Below the pieces are notes generated by a model. The model had not been told where the DNA came from. It made no database searches and was given only the letters and a program-made list of their open reading frames with translations. Both the position numbers and the translations under genes were made by a program. From Gammaproteobacteria bacterium (GTDB lineage Bacteria; Pseudomonadota; Gammaproteobacteria; Eutrophobiales; Eutrophobiaceae), in contig JAPOQU010000114.1 in NCBI GenBank assembly GCA_026710545.1, positions 1-63,586 on the forward strand: a DNA stretch of 63,586 nucleotides, read 5' to 3'. Of the stretch, positions 27,391 through 34,955 are shown in pieces. Each line of letters opens with the position of its first letter. The first letter of the stretch is position 1.

Positions 27391-29223
27391 CTAAATCGCC
27401 AGGGGCACAGCGCTTTCACGGGATGCGCGTTTTCTTTCATACTCCTTCAGTAATTTTTTTCGTAACCGGATATTGTCAGGTGTAACTTCCACCAGTTCGT
27501 CATCATTGATAAATTCCAGTGCCTGCTCCAACGAGAACTTCACGGGCGGGGTCAATAGAATATTGTCGTCCTTGCCGGCAGCACGAATGTTGGTGAGTTG
27601 TTTGGCTTTGAGCGGATTAACAATAAGATCATTATCGCGGGAGTGGATGCCGACAATCATGCCTTCGTAAACATTCGTGCCGGGCTCTATCAGTAGCCGG
27701 CCGCGTTGCTGCAAGTTGAACAAGGGATAGGCCAGTGCCTTACCCTTACCGTTGGAAATCAGTACGCCATTGACTCTTTGATTGTTCAGCGTCGATTTTA
27801 ACGGCCCGTAGTGGTCGAAAACATAATGCATCAGTCCTGTGCCTGCTGTTGCCGTCAGGTATTCAGTACGAAAACCGATGATACCGCGGGCGGGGATCAG
27901 GTAATCAAGTCTTATACGTCCCTTGCCGTCCGGCACCATGTCCTGCAAGCCGCCTCCGCGCGAACCCAGCATTTCCATAACGCTTCCCTGGTAACTGACC
28001 TCCATGTCGACGGTGAGCTGTTCATAGGGTTCACATAATTGACCGTCGACATCCTTAATAATGACTTCAGGGCGCGAGACGCTGAACTCATAATTTTCCC
28101 TGCGCATATTTTCTATAAGAATGGACAGGTGTAATTCGCCGCGACCGGAGACCCTGAACTTGTCGGAGTCGCCTGTTTCTTCAACGCGCAAGGCAACATT
28201 GTGTTTCAATTCGCGGAACAATCGCTCGCTGAGTTGGCGAGAGGTGACGTATTTACCTTCCCGGCCGTTAAAGGGCGAGTCGTTGACCTGGAAGGTCATG
28301 GTGACCGTCGGTTCGTCAACGGTCAGTGGGGGTAAGGCTTCGACCGTATCCGGTTCACATAAGGTATCTGATATATCAAGTTCATCAATACCGGCTATGG
28401 CGATAATATCGCCGGCAGACGCGCTATTGATTTCAGTTCGTTCAAGACCGAGCAGACGAAACAGTTGCAGAATGCGTCCTCTGCGTATTTTATTGTCTTT
28501 ATCAATGATCGAAACAGGTGTATTGGATATCACTTTACCGCGGGTGATGCGGCCGATTCCAATTACCCCTATATAACTGTTGTAATCAAGCGCACTGACC
28601 TGAAATTGAAAAGCGCCATTTTCATTGACATCGGGCGCCGGGACTTTGGTTACGATAGTTTCAAATAATGCGGTCATGTCCTGGTCTTTACAATCGGGAT
28701 CAAGGCCGCTGCAGCCTTCTTTCGCGGATGTATATATCACCGGGAAATCCAGTTGTTCATCGCTGGCGCCAAGAAGATCAAACAAATCGAAGGTGCGGTG
28801 GAGCACCCAGTCAGGCCGCGCGCCGCTGCGGTCAATCTTGTTTATAACGACGATAGGGGTTAGCTGGCGGGCCAATGCTTTTTGCGTGACAAAACGGGTT
28901 TGCGGCATCGGGCCCTCAACGGCATCGACCAGCAACAACACTGAGTCGACCATAGACAAAATTCTTTCCACTTCTCCGCCAAAATCTGCGTGACCCGGGG
29001 TATCGATAATATTGATGCGATAGTCATTCCAGCGTAGCGCGGTATTCTTCGCCAGAATTGTGATGCCACGTTCTTTTTCGATGTCGTTGGAGTCCATGAC
29101 GCGAACAGAACTCATGTCTCTCGCCTGCAGAGTACCGGATTGTTTCAATAATTGATCCACCAGCGTTGTCTTGCCGTGATCAACATGGGCGATAATAGCG
29201 ATGTTACGAATTACTTCAGGCAT
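27391..29223 (-). CDS. typA: translational GTPase TypA/BipA
   Basis: A 610-residue ribosome-binding GTPase with all G motifs: IAHVDHGKTTLVDQLL (G1), GITILAKNTAL (G2), IIDTPGHADFGGEVER (G3), VVINKIDRSGARPD (G4) and the TSAKEG G5 segment. The EF-G-like domains III and V are followed by the BipA-specific C-terminal region (RLLIEPGTNVYEGMIVGIHSRDNDL; KQLTNIRAAGKDDNILLTPP). The length is normal. TypA assists 50S subunit maturation, especially at low temperature. It is a conserved housekeeping gene and a useful marker for placing the lower-GC part taxonomically. Confidence 0.96.
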   Translation of the reverse strand: MPEVIRNIAIIAHVDHGKTTLVDQLLKQSGTLQARDMSSVRVMDSNDIEKERGITILAKNTALRWNDYRINIIDTPGHADFGGEVERILSMVDSVLLLVDAVEGPMPQTRFVTQKALARQLTPIVVINKIDRSGARPDWVLHRTFDLFDLLGASDEQLDFPVIYTSAKEGCSGLDPDCKDQDMTALFETIVTKVPAPDVNENGAFQFQVSALDYNSYIGVIGIGRITRGKVISNTPVSIIDKDNKIRRGRILQLFRLLGLERTEINSASAGDIIAIAGIDELDISDTLCEPDTVEALPPLTVDEPTVTMTFQVNDSPFNGREGKYVTSRQLSERLFRELKHNVALRVEETGDSDKFRVSGRGELHLSILIENMRRENYEFSVSRPEVIIKDVDGQLCEPYEQLTVDMEVSYQGSVMEMLGSRGGGLQDMVPDGKGRIRLDYLIPARGIIGFRTEYLTATAGTGLMHYVFDHYGPLKSTLNNQRVNGVLISNGKGKALAYPLFNLQQRGRLLIEPGTNVYEGMIVGIHSRDNDLIVNPLKAKQLTNIRAAGKDDNILLTPPVKFSLEQALEFINDDELVEVTPDNIRLRKKLLKEYERKRASRESAVPLAI

Positions 29224-29253
29224 TGGCTCAGTGTGGGGTAAACAACCCGGTGT

Positions 29254-30477
29254 CTAATCAGCTGTAATGCCGGCAATGATTCCCCGGTCGTGCAGGCCGC
29301 CGATGGCGGCGGCGCTCAAACCCAGGATCGTGGCGAGTATCTCGTCGGTATCGGCGCCGAGTTGCGGCGCCGGTGTGACCTGTTGGCGCGGTTCCGCCTC
29401 AAAGCGCAGAGGTGAACCGGGCATCAGGTATTCACCGATACCGGGTTGCAGGACAGTTGAAAAGACAGGGTTCTTGTCAGAACAGCGCGGATCATGGTTT
29501 ACCAGTTCGGAAAAAGTCTGGTACGGTCCCCAACACACACCGTGGGAATCGAATATCGATGCCAATTCCGCAAGGTCATAGCGCGCGCACCAGGGTTCCA
29601 ATAAACCGATTATGGAGTCCGTGGTCTGGTAACGATCGCCTTCCCGGTCGAGTTTCAATCCGCGTTCGGTTTCTATCTTGTTAAACTCCTGCTCGAGTTG
29701 AGATGCCGTGACCAGGTTGCGCCATTGTCTGTGAGTGATGGCCACCAGCATGATCTCATGTCCGTCCCTGGTTTTAAAATTGTGGCCGAACGCGCCGTAC
29801 AACCGGTTACCGATAGCCTGACGTTCTGCGCCATTGATTTGCGCTTCAGCGATATGTCCCAGGTTGCCGACCATGGAAAATGCAATATCCGACAGCGCCA
29901 GCCTGATCAGTTGGCCGGAACCGGTAAGTCGTCGTTGGCGCTCTGCGACTACCACTGCCAGCGCTGCATTGATGCCTGTCAGCGCATCCCAGGCCGGAAA
30001 CATGTGGTTGACCGGCGCAGGATCATCTGCCGGCCCTGTCGCATAGGGAATACCCGTTGCGGAATTTATGGTGTAGTCAACCGCACTGCCCCCATCGGGG
30101 GTTCCCTGTACCTGTACCATGATCAGGTCGTCACGCCGTTTCTTCAATGCCGTATAGTCCAGCCAGTCCGACTGCGGGAAGTTGGTCAGGAAAATCCCCG
30201 CGTTGGGAGCATCCCCGGTTATCAGTGAAACGGCGAGTTCTTTTCCTTCGGGGGAGCGTAAATCGATAGCAATGGAGCGTTTGCCCTTGTTCAGACCCGA
30301 CCAGTACAGGCTCTGTCCCTGTTCCGTCACCGGCCAGCGTTTGTAGTCCAGACCACCGCCAACAGGATCAAAGCGTATGACATCCGCCCCCAGTTGCGCC
30401 AGGGTCATGCCCCCCAGCGGCGCAGCGACAAAGGCGGACCCTTCAACGATGCGCAGGTCTTTCAGCAGGTCATACAT
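29254..30477 (-). CDS. family III (CaiB/BaiF) CoA-transferase
   Basis: A 407-residue CoA-transferase of family III, enzymes that move CoA between organic acids through an aspartyl-CoA thioester. Recognisable segments are LKDLRIVEGSAFVAAPLGGMTLAQLGADVIRFD, GLNKGKRSIAIDLRSPEGK (CoA contact), FLTNFPQSDWLDYTALKKRRDDLIMVQVQG and ALTGINAALAVVVAERQR. The expected aspartate after the NPSIVY/G-type segment corresponds to the AWDALTG region. Members include mesaconyl-CoA C1-C4 transferase, and the nearby hydratase makes that role possible but unproven. It lies between typA and the repeat-flanked intradiol dioxygenase gene. Confidence 0.82.
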   Translation of the reverse strand: MYDLLKDLRIVEGSAFVAAPLGGMTLAQLGADVIRFDPVGGGLDYKRWPVTEQGQSLYWSGLNKGKRSIAIDLRSPEGKELAVSLITGDAPNAGIFLTNFPQSDWLDYTALKKRRDDLIMVQVQGTPDGGSAVDYTINSATGIPYATGPADDPAPVNHMFPAWDALTGINAALAVVVAERQRRLTGSGQLIRLALSDIAFSMVGNLGHIAEAQINGAERQAIGNRLYGAFGHNFKTRDGHEIMLVAITHRQWRNLVTASQLEQEFNKIETERGLKLDREGDRYQTTDSIIGLLEPWCARYDLAELASIFDSHGVCWGPYQTFSELVNHDPRCSDKNPVFSTVLQPGIGEYLMPGSPLRFEAEPRQQVTPAPQLGADTDEILATILGLSAAAIGGLHDRGIIAGITAD

Positions 30478-30482
30478 AGGAG

Positions 30483-30619
30483 TATCCGCAGATTTACGCA
30501 GATAAAAATAAGTCTTTTGAGGAACAGGTAAAATCTACTGTACATGCAACTATATTTACGCCCATAAACACACGGTTTTTTGTGTTCTTATCTGCGTAAA
30601 TCTGCGTAATCTGCGGATA
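30483..30619. repeat. imperfect inverted repeat of the TCTGCG family
   Basis: The left arm TATCCGCAGATTTACGCAGAT (30,483-30,503) is mirrored by a 30-base right arm at 30,590-30,619 built of three TCTGCG units; the left arm lacks one unit. The spacer is 86 bases. It fills the gap between the CoA-transferase and the intradiol dioxygenase. Related arms occur at 33,129, 34,767 and 34,881. Confidence 0.88.
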
Positions 30620-30634
30620 ATTCTCTCCTTTTTG

Positions 30635-31501
30635 TCAACTAGGCATCAGACCCATGTCGAATTGCAGGTGGCTGAACGGCACGGGAATGTTGTACCGGGC
30701 AGCCAGTTCGGCATCCTCGGATTCGGAGTAGTGACCAATCAACGAACTCTTGGTGGCGAATACCGCGTCCGAGTCCAGGTATTCGTCCCCCTCGGAGAAT
30801 ACGTGGGTCGTCAGCGACTCGTAGCCATCTGCTGAAACGATGAAATGGATATGCGCGGGACGCATGGCGTGACGGCCGCTGGCCCGGAGCAATTCACCAA
30901 CGGGCCCGTCTGTCGGTACGGAATATGACAATGGTTTTTCCGTGACAAATGCATAGTTGCCCTCCGTGTCCGTGGTGAATATACCCCGCATATTATCTTC
31001 GGGCATTGACTTATCCTGTACATCGTAGAAACCATTGGCCGCGGTTTGCCAGACGTCCAGTTTGGCGCCGGCTATCGGTTTGCCGTCCGGGTCCACCACC
31101 TTCCCTTGCACCAGTGCGACTTGCTCGGCATACTGCTGTTTTATGATGCTGGCGCCGCTCTCGTACTCCGGCGCGCCAGACACGTAAAATGGTCCCAGTA
31201 CCGTGGACTCCGTCCCCTTGCCCGACTTTGGATGGTTGATCGCATCCACCAGCATGGAGACCCCCATTACGTCCGACAACAGGATAAATTCCTGGCGCTT
31301 GTCATCGCAGGTCTGTCCGGTCCTGGTCAGGAACATGATGGCCTTGAACCATTCTTCTTCCGTCAACTCCACGTCCTTGACGAAAGCGTGCAGGTGCGTG
31401 AGCAGTGAAGTGATGATCTGCCTGAACCTGGGATCATCTGTTTTGGAGCCGTATTCCTCCAGAACGATTTCCGTTAAATTATCGATGGTAAAATCACGCA
31501 T
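30635..31501 (-). CDS. intradiol ring-cleavage dioxygenase (catechol/hydroxyquinol 1,2-dioxygenase family)
   Basis: A 288-residue non-haem Fe(III) dioxygenase that opens catechol-type rings between the hydroxyls to give a muconate-type product. The N-terminal helical dimerisation domain (residues 1-100) contains FLTRTGQTCDDKRQEFILLSDVMGVSMLVDAI, a region close to hydroxyquinol 1,2-dioxygenases. The ferric ligands are Y159 (in NGFYDVQ), Y193 (in PLSYSVPTDGP), H217 and H219 (RPAHIHF). All four are intact. The ferredoxin gene is 22 bases upstream, so they are likely in one transcript. Chlorocatechol versus hydroxyquinol specificity cannot be settled by eye. Confidence 0.9.
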   Translation of the reverse strand: MRDFTIDNLTEIVLEEYGSKTDDPRFRQIITSLLTHLHAFVKDVELTEEEWFKAIMFLTRTGQTCDDKRQEFILLSDVMGVSMLVDAINHPKSGKGTESTVLGPFYVSGAPEYESGASIIKQQYAEQVALVQGKVVDPDGKPIAGAKLDVWQTAANGFYDVQDKSMPEDNMRGIFTTDTEGNYAFVTEKPLSYSVPTDGPVGELLRASGRHAMRPAHIHFIVSADGYESLTTHVFSEGDEYLDSDAVFATKSSLIGHYSESEDAELAARYNIPVPFSHLQFDMGLMPS

Positions 31502-31523
31502 GAGTAACCCCCTTATGGATATT

Positions 31524-31802
31524 TCAGTAGCTGATAACTATATCTTCCAAAGGCGTGACAGAGCACAGCAACACGCCTCCGTTATCGAGATTTGCCGAGT
31601 CAATGGTAGCATACCTTGACAGGGGCCGGAGCGATGTAACGCTGCCCTTGATCAACCGTACACGGCAGGTCATGCAGCGGCCCTGCTGACAGCCGCAGGT
31701 CAACTGGTGCCCGGCCGCGTAAGCAGACTTCAGTACCGAAGATTTCTCCGGACAAAAAAAGTCGGCCCGGCCTTCTGCGGATACCAATGTCACCTTGTAC
31801 AT
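31524..31802 (-). CDS. plant-type [2Fe-2S] ferredoxin
   Basis: A 92-residue ferredoxin with cluster ligands C38, C43 and C46 (CQQGRCMTC) and C80 (VLLCSV), the normal plant/putidaredoxin-like spacing. An extra cysteine sits at residue 36. It is soluble with no signal peptide. Ferredoxins of this size feed electrons to oxygenases or, possibly here, to the reductive-dehalogenase homologue, which lacks a fused reductase domain. No ferredoxin reductase gene is present in the window. It lies four bases beyond the stop of the DUF1329 gene. Confidence 0.9.
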   Translation of the reverse strand: MYKVTLVSAEGRADFFCPEKSSVLKSAYAAGHQLTCGCQQGRCMTCRVRLIKGSVTSLRPLSRYATIDSANLDNGGVLLCSVTPLEDIVISY

Positions 31803-31806
31803 AGGC

Positions 31807-33102
31807 TCAGCGCCCTTTGGCGCGCAACGCCTGCACGGTAAAATCCGTTTCGCCGAACGGCTTCTCGGGCAATATCGCCTTGAATTGCAGGGTAGTGCAA
31901 TGCTGGGCCTGGATATCGATCATGGAAACCGCATCGATGATCGGGACGCCCATACCCCGGTTGGAAGGATGGTGCCGGTCCGGGTGGGAGTAAGCTGCTA
32001 TCGCTACCTTCCACAGGTTACCCGGCTTGTCGAAGATATGGCCGTAAACCGGCAGCATGGTCTGTGTATCCAGGTAATAACGCCGTTTCGATAACGGATG
32101 CTGTTTCCAGTATGGCTCGGCTTCCAGGATATAGGCCTTGCGCACGTGCCAGGTGGCATTCGGAAAACAGTCACCCTTGCCGTGAAAACCAATGAACCTG
32201 AATCCATCAAGCTGCTGGCCTACTTCTTCCAACGGTTGTTCGTCGTGGTTAAAAAATGGCAGCAGGACCCAGGTGACGCCCTTGTAAGTCCATTTCTGGT
32301 CCATGATACGGCCGTTATAGCCGAGAAAGTCCTCTATCATGATATCGCTGCCGAGAAACGCGTCCGTGGTCTGCCCGGATGCCAGGCGCCGGACGCGCCG
32401 GTGGCCGGACAGGTAGAGCCAGACCTGTTCCTGCTTGGTGTCGTCTTCCAGGCGTTGTACCAGCAACTGCGTGCCGCGCAGGTCCGGCGGAGCCAGTACC
32501 TTCAGGTACAGTGCATGGTAAATCTCTGACGGATTTTTAGGCATGGACGGCACCGGTTCCTGTACATGCCTGTGCATGAACTTCAGGGAGCTCGCATAGA
32601 AAGACAACTCTCTTTCTATCTTGTTATGTCTTATATTCCTGTACTGCCAGTAAAAGCTGGCCACCTCGCCGGCGTCGTATGAATAGGTATAACGCAGGTT
32701 CCAGGCCAGTTTATCGCCTGCCCTGGGATCGTCCAGCCGGGGTTCGCGCGGGAACGGCCGGCCTGCTACGTAGTTGCGAATGATCCCCGGTTCATCCCCA
32801 AGTTCGGTTGTATCAATGTACTGTTTCGTCGCCTCAATATAGGCAGGGTGCGTAGCGATGGAAATGGCATCGCCCGTGGTAATGGTCAAAAACTCATCGC
32901 TGATCAGGTCAACGAGTTTCGGCGCAAGAATATGGCTGAATGACGCCACATTGTCTTTTGTAATTACCGTACCGGGCACCGGGTTAAGTGTTGCTATTTT
33001 TTCGTGGTCAAAGGCAAATGACTGCTCGACAACATCCGCCGATAAGATACCTGGATTAATTAACAAGCAGAGAAATAACAGGACGGCGTTTTGAAATGTC
33101 AT
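31807..33102 (-). CDS. DUF1329 outer-membrane-associated protein, copy 1
   Basis: A 431-residue member of the DUF1329 family (LolB-like/LolA-like beta fold proposed), with a signal peptide (FQNAVLLFLCLLINPGILSADVVEQ). Family markers shared with the other two copies are VAGRPFPREPRLDDPRAGDKLAWN, YLSGHRRVRRLASGQTTDAFLGSDIMIEDFLGYNGR, RRYYLDTQTMLPVYGHIFDKPGNLWK and the C-terminal MIDIQAQHCTTLQF. Family members travel with DUF1302 and RND-type genes in catabolic clusters. The molecular role is not established. This copy sits apart from DUF1302, between the HpaB-type and ferredoxin genes. Confidence 0.88.
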   Translation of the reverse strand: MTFQNAVLLFLCLLINPGILSADVVEQSFAFDHEKIATLNPVPGTVITKDNVASFSHILAPKLVDLISDEFLTITTGDAISIATHPAYIEATKQYIDTTELGDEPGIIRNYVAGRPFPREPRLDDPRAGDKLAWNLRYTYSYDAGEVASFYWQYRNIRHNKIERELSFYASSLKFMHRHVQEPVPSMPKNPSEIYHALYLKVLAPPDLRGTQLLVQRLEDDTKQEQVWLYLSGHRRVRRLASGQTTDAFLGSDIMIEDFLGYNGRIMDQKWTYKGVTWVLLPFFNHDEQPLEEVGQQLDGFRFIGFHGKGDCFPNATWHVRKAYILEAEPYWKQHPLSKRRYYLDTQTMLPVYGHIFDKPGNLWKVAIAAYSHPDRHHPSNRGMGVPIIDAVSMIDIQAQHCTTLQFKAILPEKPFGETDFTVQALRAKGR

Positions 33103-33128
33103 ATTTATCCATAAAAGCGTAGGTTTTT

Positions 33129-33188
33129 ATCTGCGTTCATCTGCGTAATCTGCGGACAAACACTTACACACTGTCGTCTGCGGATTTT
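33129..33188. repeat. TCTGCG-family repeat that runs into the HpaB-like gene
   Basis: Bases 33,129-33,158 consist of three TCTGCG units. The similarity to the copy at 34,881-34,940 continues through CTTACA, GTC and another TCTGCGGA up to about 33,188, with roughly eight mismatches in about 60 bases. The last eight codons and the stop of the HpaB-type gene lie within this repeat. Confidence 0.82.
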
Positions 33189-34741
33189 CTCATGAACAAA
33201 TTCACGTCGTAGGGATTCACCAGGTCTCCGACCGTCCAGCCGTTGACGTCGTATTCGTCCATGCACTGCTGGGCAAAGTCCTTGAGTTGCTTGTCCAGGC
33301 CGGTGCCCTGCGCATTCCATAGCGCCTCAATCCGGATGTTTTCGTTATTGCCGGAGTAATTTCGCTCATACAGTTCATGGCGGCCGCCGAACTCGGTGCC
33401 TATGGCATCCCACAACAGGCGCATGGTCTTGACCCTGTCTTCCGCGTCGTGGCCGTAAGAACCGCGCAGGTATTTATCCAGGTAACCTTTCAATTCCGGC
33501 ACGTTGAAATCCGAGGCATGGGAATTCAGGTAAATCAGGCCGCTGGCCACCATGTTTTCGATCAACTCTTTCGCCCGGGGATAGGCCATGGTCATCAGTA
33601 CCCGGTACACATGGCCGGCATGGCCGTTGGGTACTTTCGCCCCCTTGAAATCATCGGGCATACCGCACATGGCGTCCGACAACGCCCAGAACAGGTGGCG
33701 CCAGACGATCATTTCACCGATTGCCACCTGCACGCCGCGAAAATCCTTGGTGCCGGTGATCTCCAGGGCCTTCATGAACAAGCCGGTGATAAAGTCAAAC
33801 TTGACTGCGAGACGGGTGCAACCGTGAAAGGCAAACGTGTAGGCCCAGCCGGAGGTGCCCAGGAACGTGCTGGCCGCGTCCAGGTCCTGGTAGATAAAGA
33901 TATCTTCCCAGCGCATCAGGGCATTGTCCAGTATCAATATCGCGTCGTTTTCATCCAGCCGGCTTGACAACGGGTTATCGAACGGACTGCCCATCACCTC
34001 CGCGGCATACGAGTAAGAAGGACGGCACAGCAGCTTGACCCCCGGGGTGTCCATTTTCAACATGCCGCTGATGGCAAAGCGCTTGTCTCTTACGGGTATC
34101 GGTCCGTACTGGCCGAGGAAATTGTAATGGGTCAATGCCGACCCGGTGGCCACCACCTTGGCGCCGGAGATAATAATGCCTTCGTCGGTTTCCCTGACGC
34201 AGTGCATATAAACGTCTCCTATCTCCTCGTGGGATTTATTGCGGTCTACAGGGGGATTGACCAGGGCATGATTCAGGAAAGGCACGCGTTCCTGGGCATT
34301 CCTGTACCAGCTCCGGGCGTTGCCGGCATAATCACCGAAGTACTCCGGGTTAAATCCCAGGGTCAGCATGAGGCTGGCCTTGTAATCAGGGGTGCGTCCC
34401 ATCCAGCCATACGTCAACCGCGCCCATTGGGCAATCGCTTCACGTTGGGCTATTACGTTCTCACGCGTGCGCGCCACTTTGAAATAAGGATGGGTAAAGC
34501 CGCCGTTGCCGGTATCCGTAGCGGTGCGCAGGTGCGGGTATTCCTTCTCGTTATGCAACGCGTTGTACAGCCGCGCCATCATCCTGGCAGGATTGCGAAA
34601 CGCCGGGTGCTCCGTTACGTCCTTGACGCGCTCGCCGTAGATCCAGATTTCCCGATCGTCTTTCAGGTCCGCCAGAAATTCATCGCCGGTATACGGACGA
34701 ACATTGTTTTCCATATCTTCTTTCTCGGGCATGCCACTCAT
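33164..34741 (-). CDS. HpaB-type FADH2-dependent aromatic monooxygenase
   Basis: A 525-residue protein of the 4-hydroxyphenylacetate 3-monooxygenase large-component family, which hydroxylates phenols (including chlorophenols in some members) with reduced flavin from a separate reductase. Typical segments are DREIWIYGERVKDVTEHPAFRNPARMMARLY, WMGRTPDYKASLMLTLGFNPEYFG, VNPPVDRNKSHEEIGDVYMHCVRETDEGIIISGAKVVATGSALTHYNFLGQYGP and FDNPLSSRLDENDAILILDNALMRWEDIFIY. AAAGAGATTG precedes the ATG. No HpaC-type flavin reductase is nearby. The last eight residues (RKSADDSV) are encoded by a copy of an intergenic repeat, so the natural C-terminus may once have differed. Confidence 0.9.
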   Translation of the reverse strand: MSGMPEKEDMENNVRPYTGDEFLADLKDDREIWIYGERVKDVTEHPAFRNPARMMARLYNALHNEKEYPHLRTATDTGNGGFTHPYFKVARTRENVIAQREAIAQWARLTYGWMGRTPDYKASLMLTLGFNPEYFGDYAGNARSWYRNAQERVPFLNHALVNPPVDRNKSHEEIGDVYMHCVRETDEGIIISGAKVVATGSALTHYNFLGQYGPIPVRDKRFAISGMLKMDTPGVKLLCRPSYSYAAEVMGSPFDNPLSSRLDENDAILILDNALMRWEDIFIYQDLDAASTFLGTSGWAYTFAFHGCTRLAVKFDFITGLFMKALEITGTKDFRGVQVAIGEMIVWRHLFWALSDAMCGMPDDFKGAKVPNGHAGHVYRVLMTMAYPRAKELIENMVASGLIYLNSHASDFNVPELKGYLDKYLRGSYGHDAEDRVKTMRLLWDAIGTEFGGRHELYERNYSGNNENIRIEALWNAQGTGLDKQLKDFAQQCMDEYDVNGWTVGDLVNPYDVNLFMRKSADDSV

Positions 34742-34766
34742 ATCAATCTCTTTAATAAAATATTTT

Positions 34767-34910
34767 TATCCGCAGATGACGCAGATGAACGCAGATTAAA
34801 ATAAAGATAAGAAACTGTAGATAGAAACTAAAGACTCATAATCGGATAGATTATTTCAGTTACTATAAAGACTTGTTTTTATCTGCGTTCATCTGCGTCA
34901 TCTGCGGATA
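34767..34910. repeat. perfect 30-bp inverted repeat of the TCTGCG family
   Basis: The left arm 34,767-34,796 and right arm 34,881-34,910 are exact reverse complements, each made of three TCTGCG-containing units, with an 84-base AT-rich spacer. Further partial units follow (34,923-34,951) up to the 3' end of the reductive-dehalogenase-like gene. The structure resembles a small non-autonomous mobile element or a long intergenic hairpin. Confidence 0.92.
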
Positions 34911-34955
34911 TATTCTTACATACCGTCATCTGCGGACAAAAAACCTGCGGATAAA

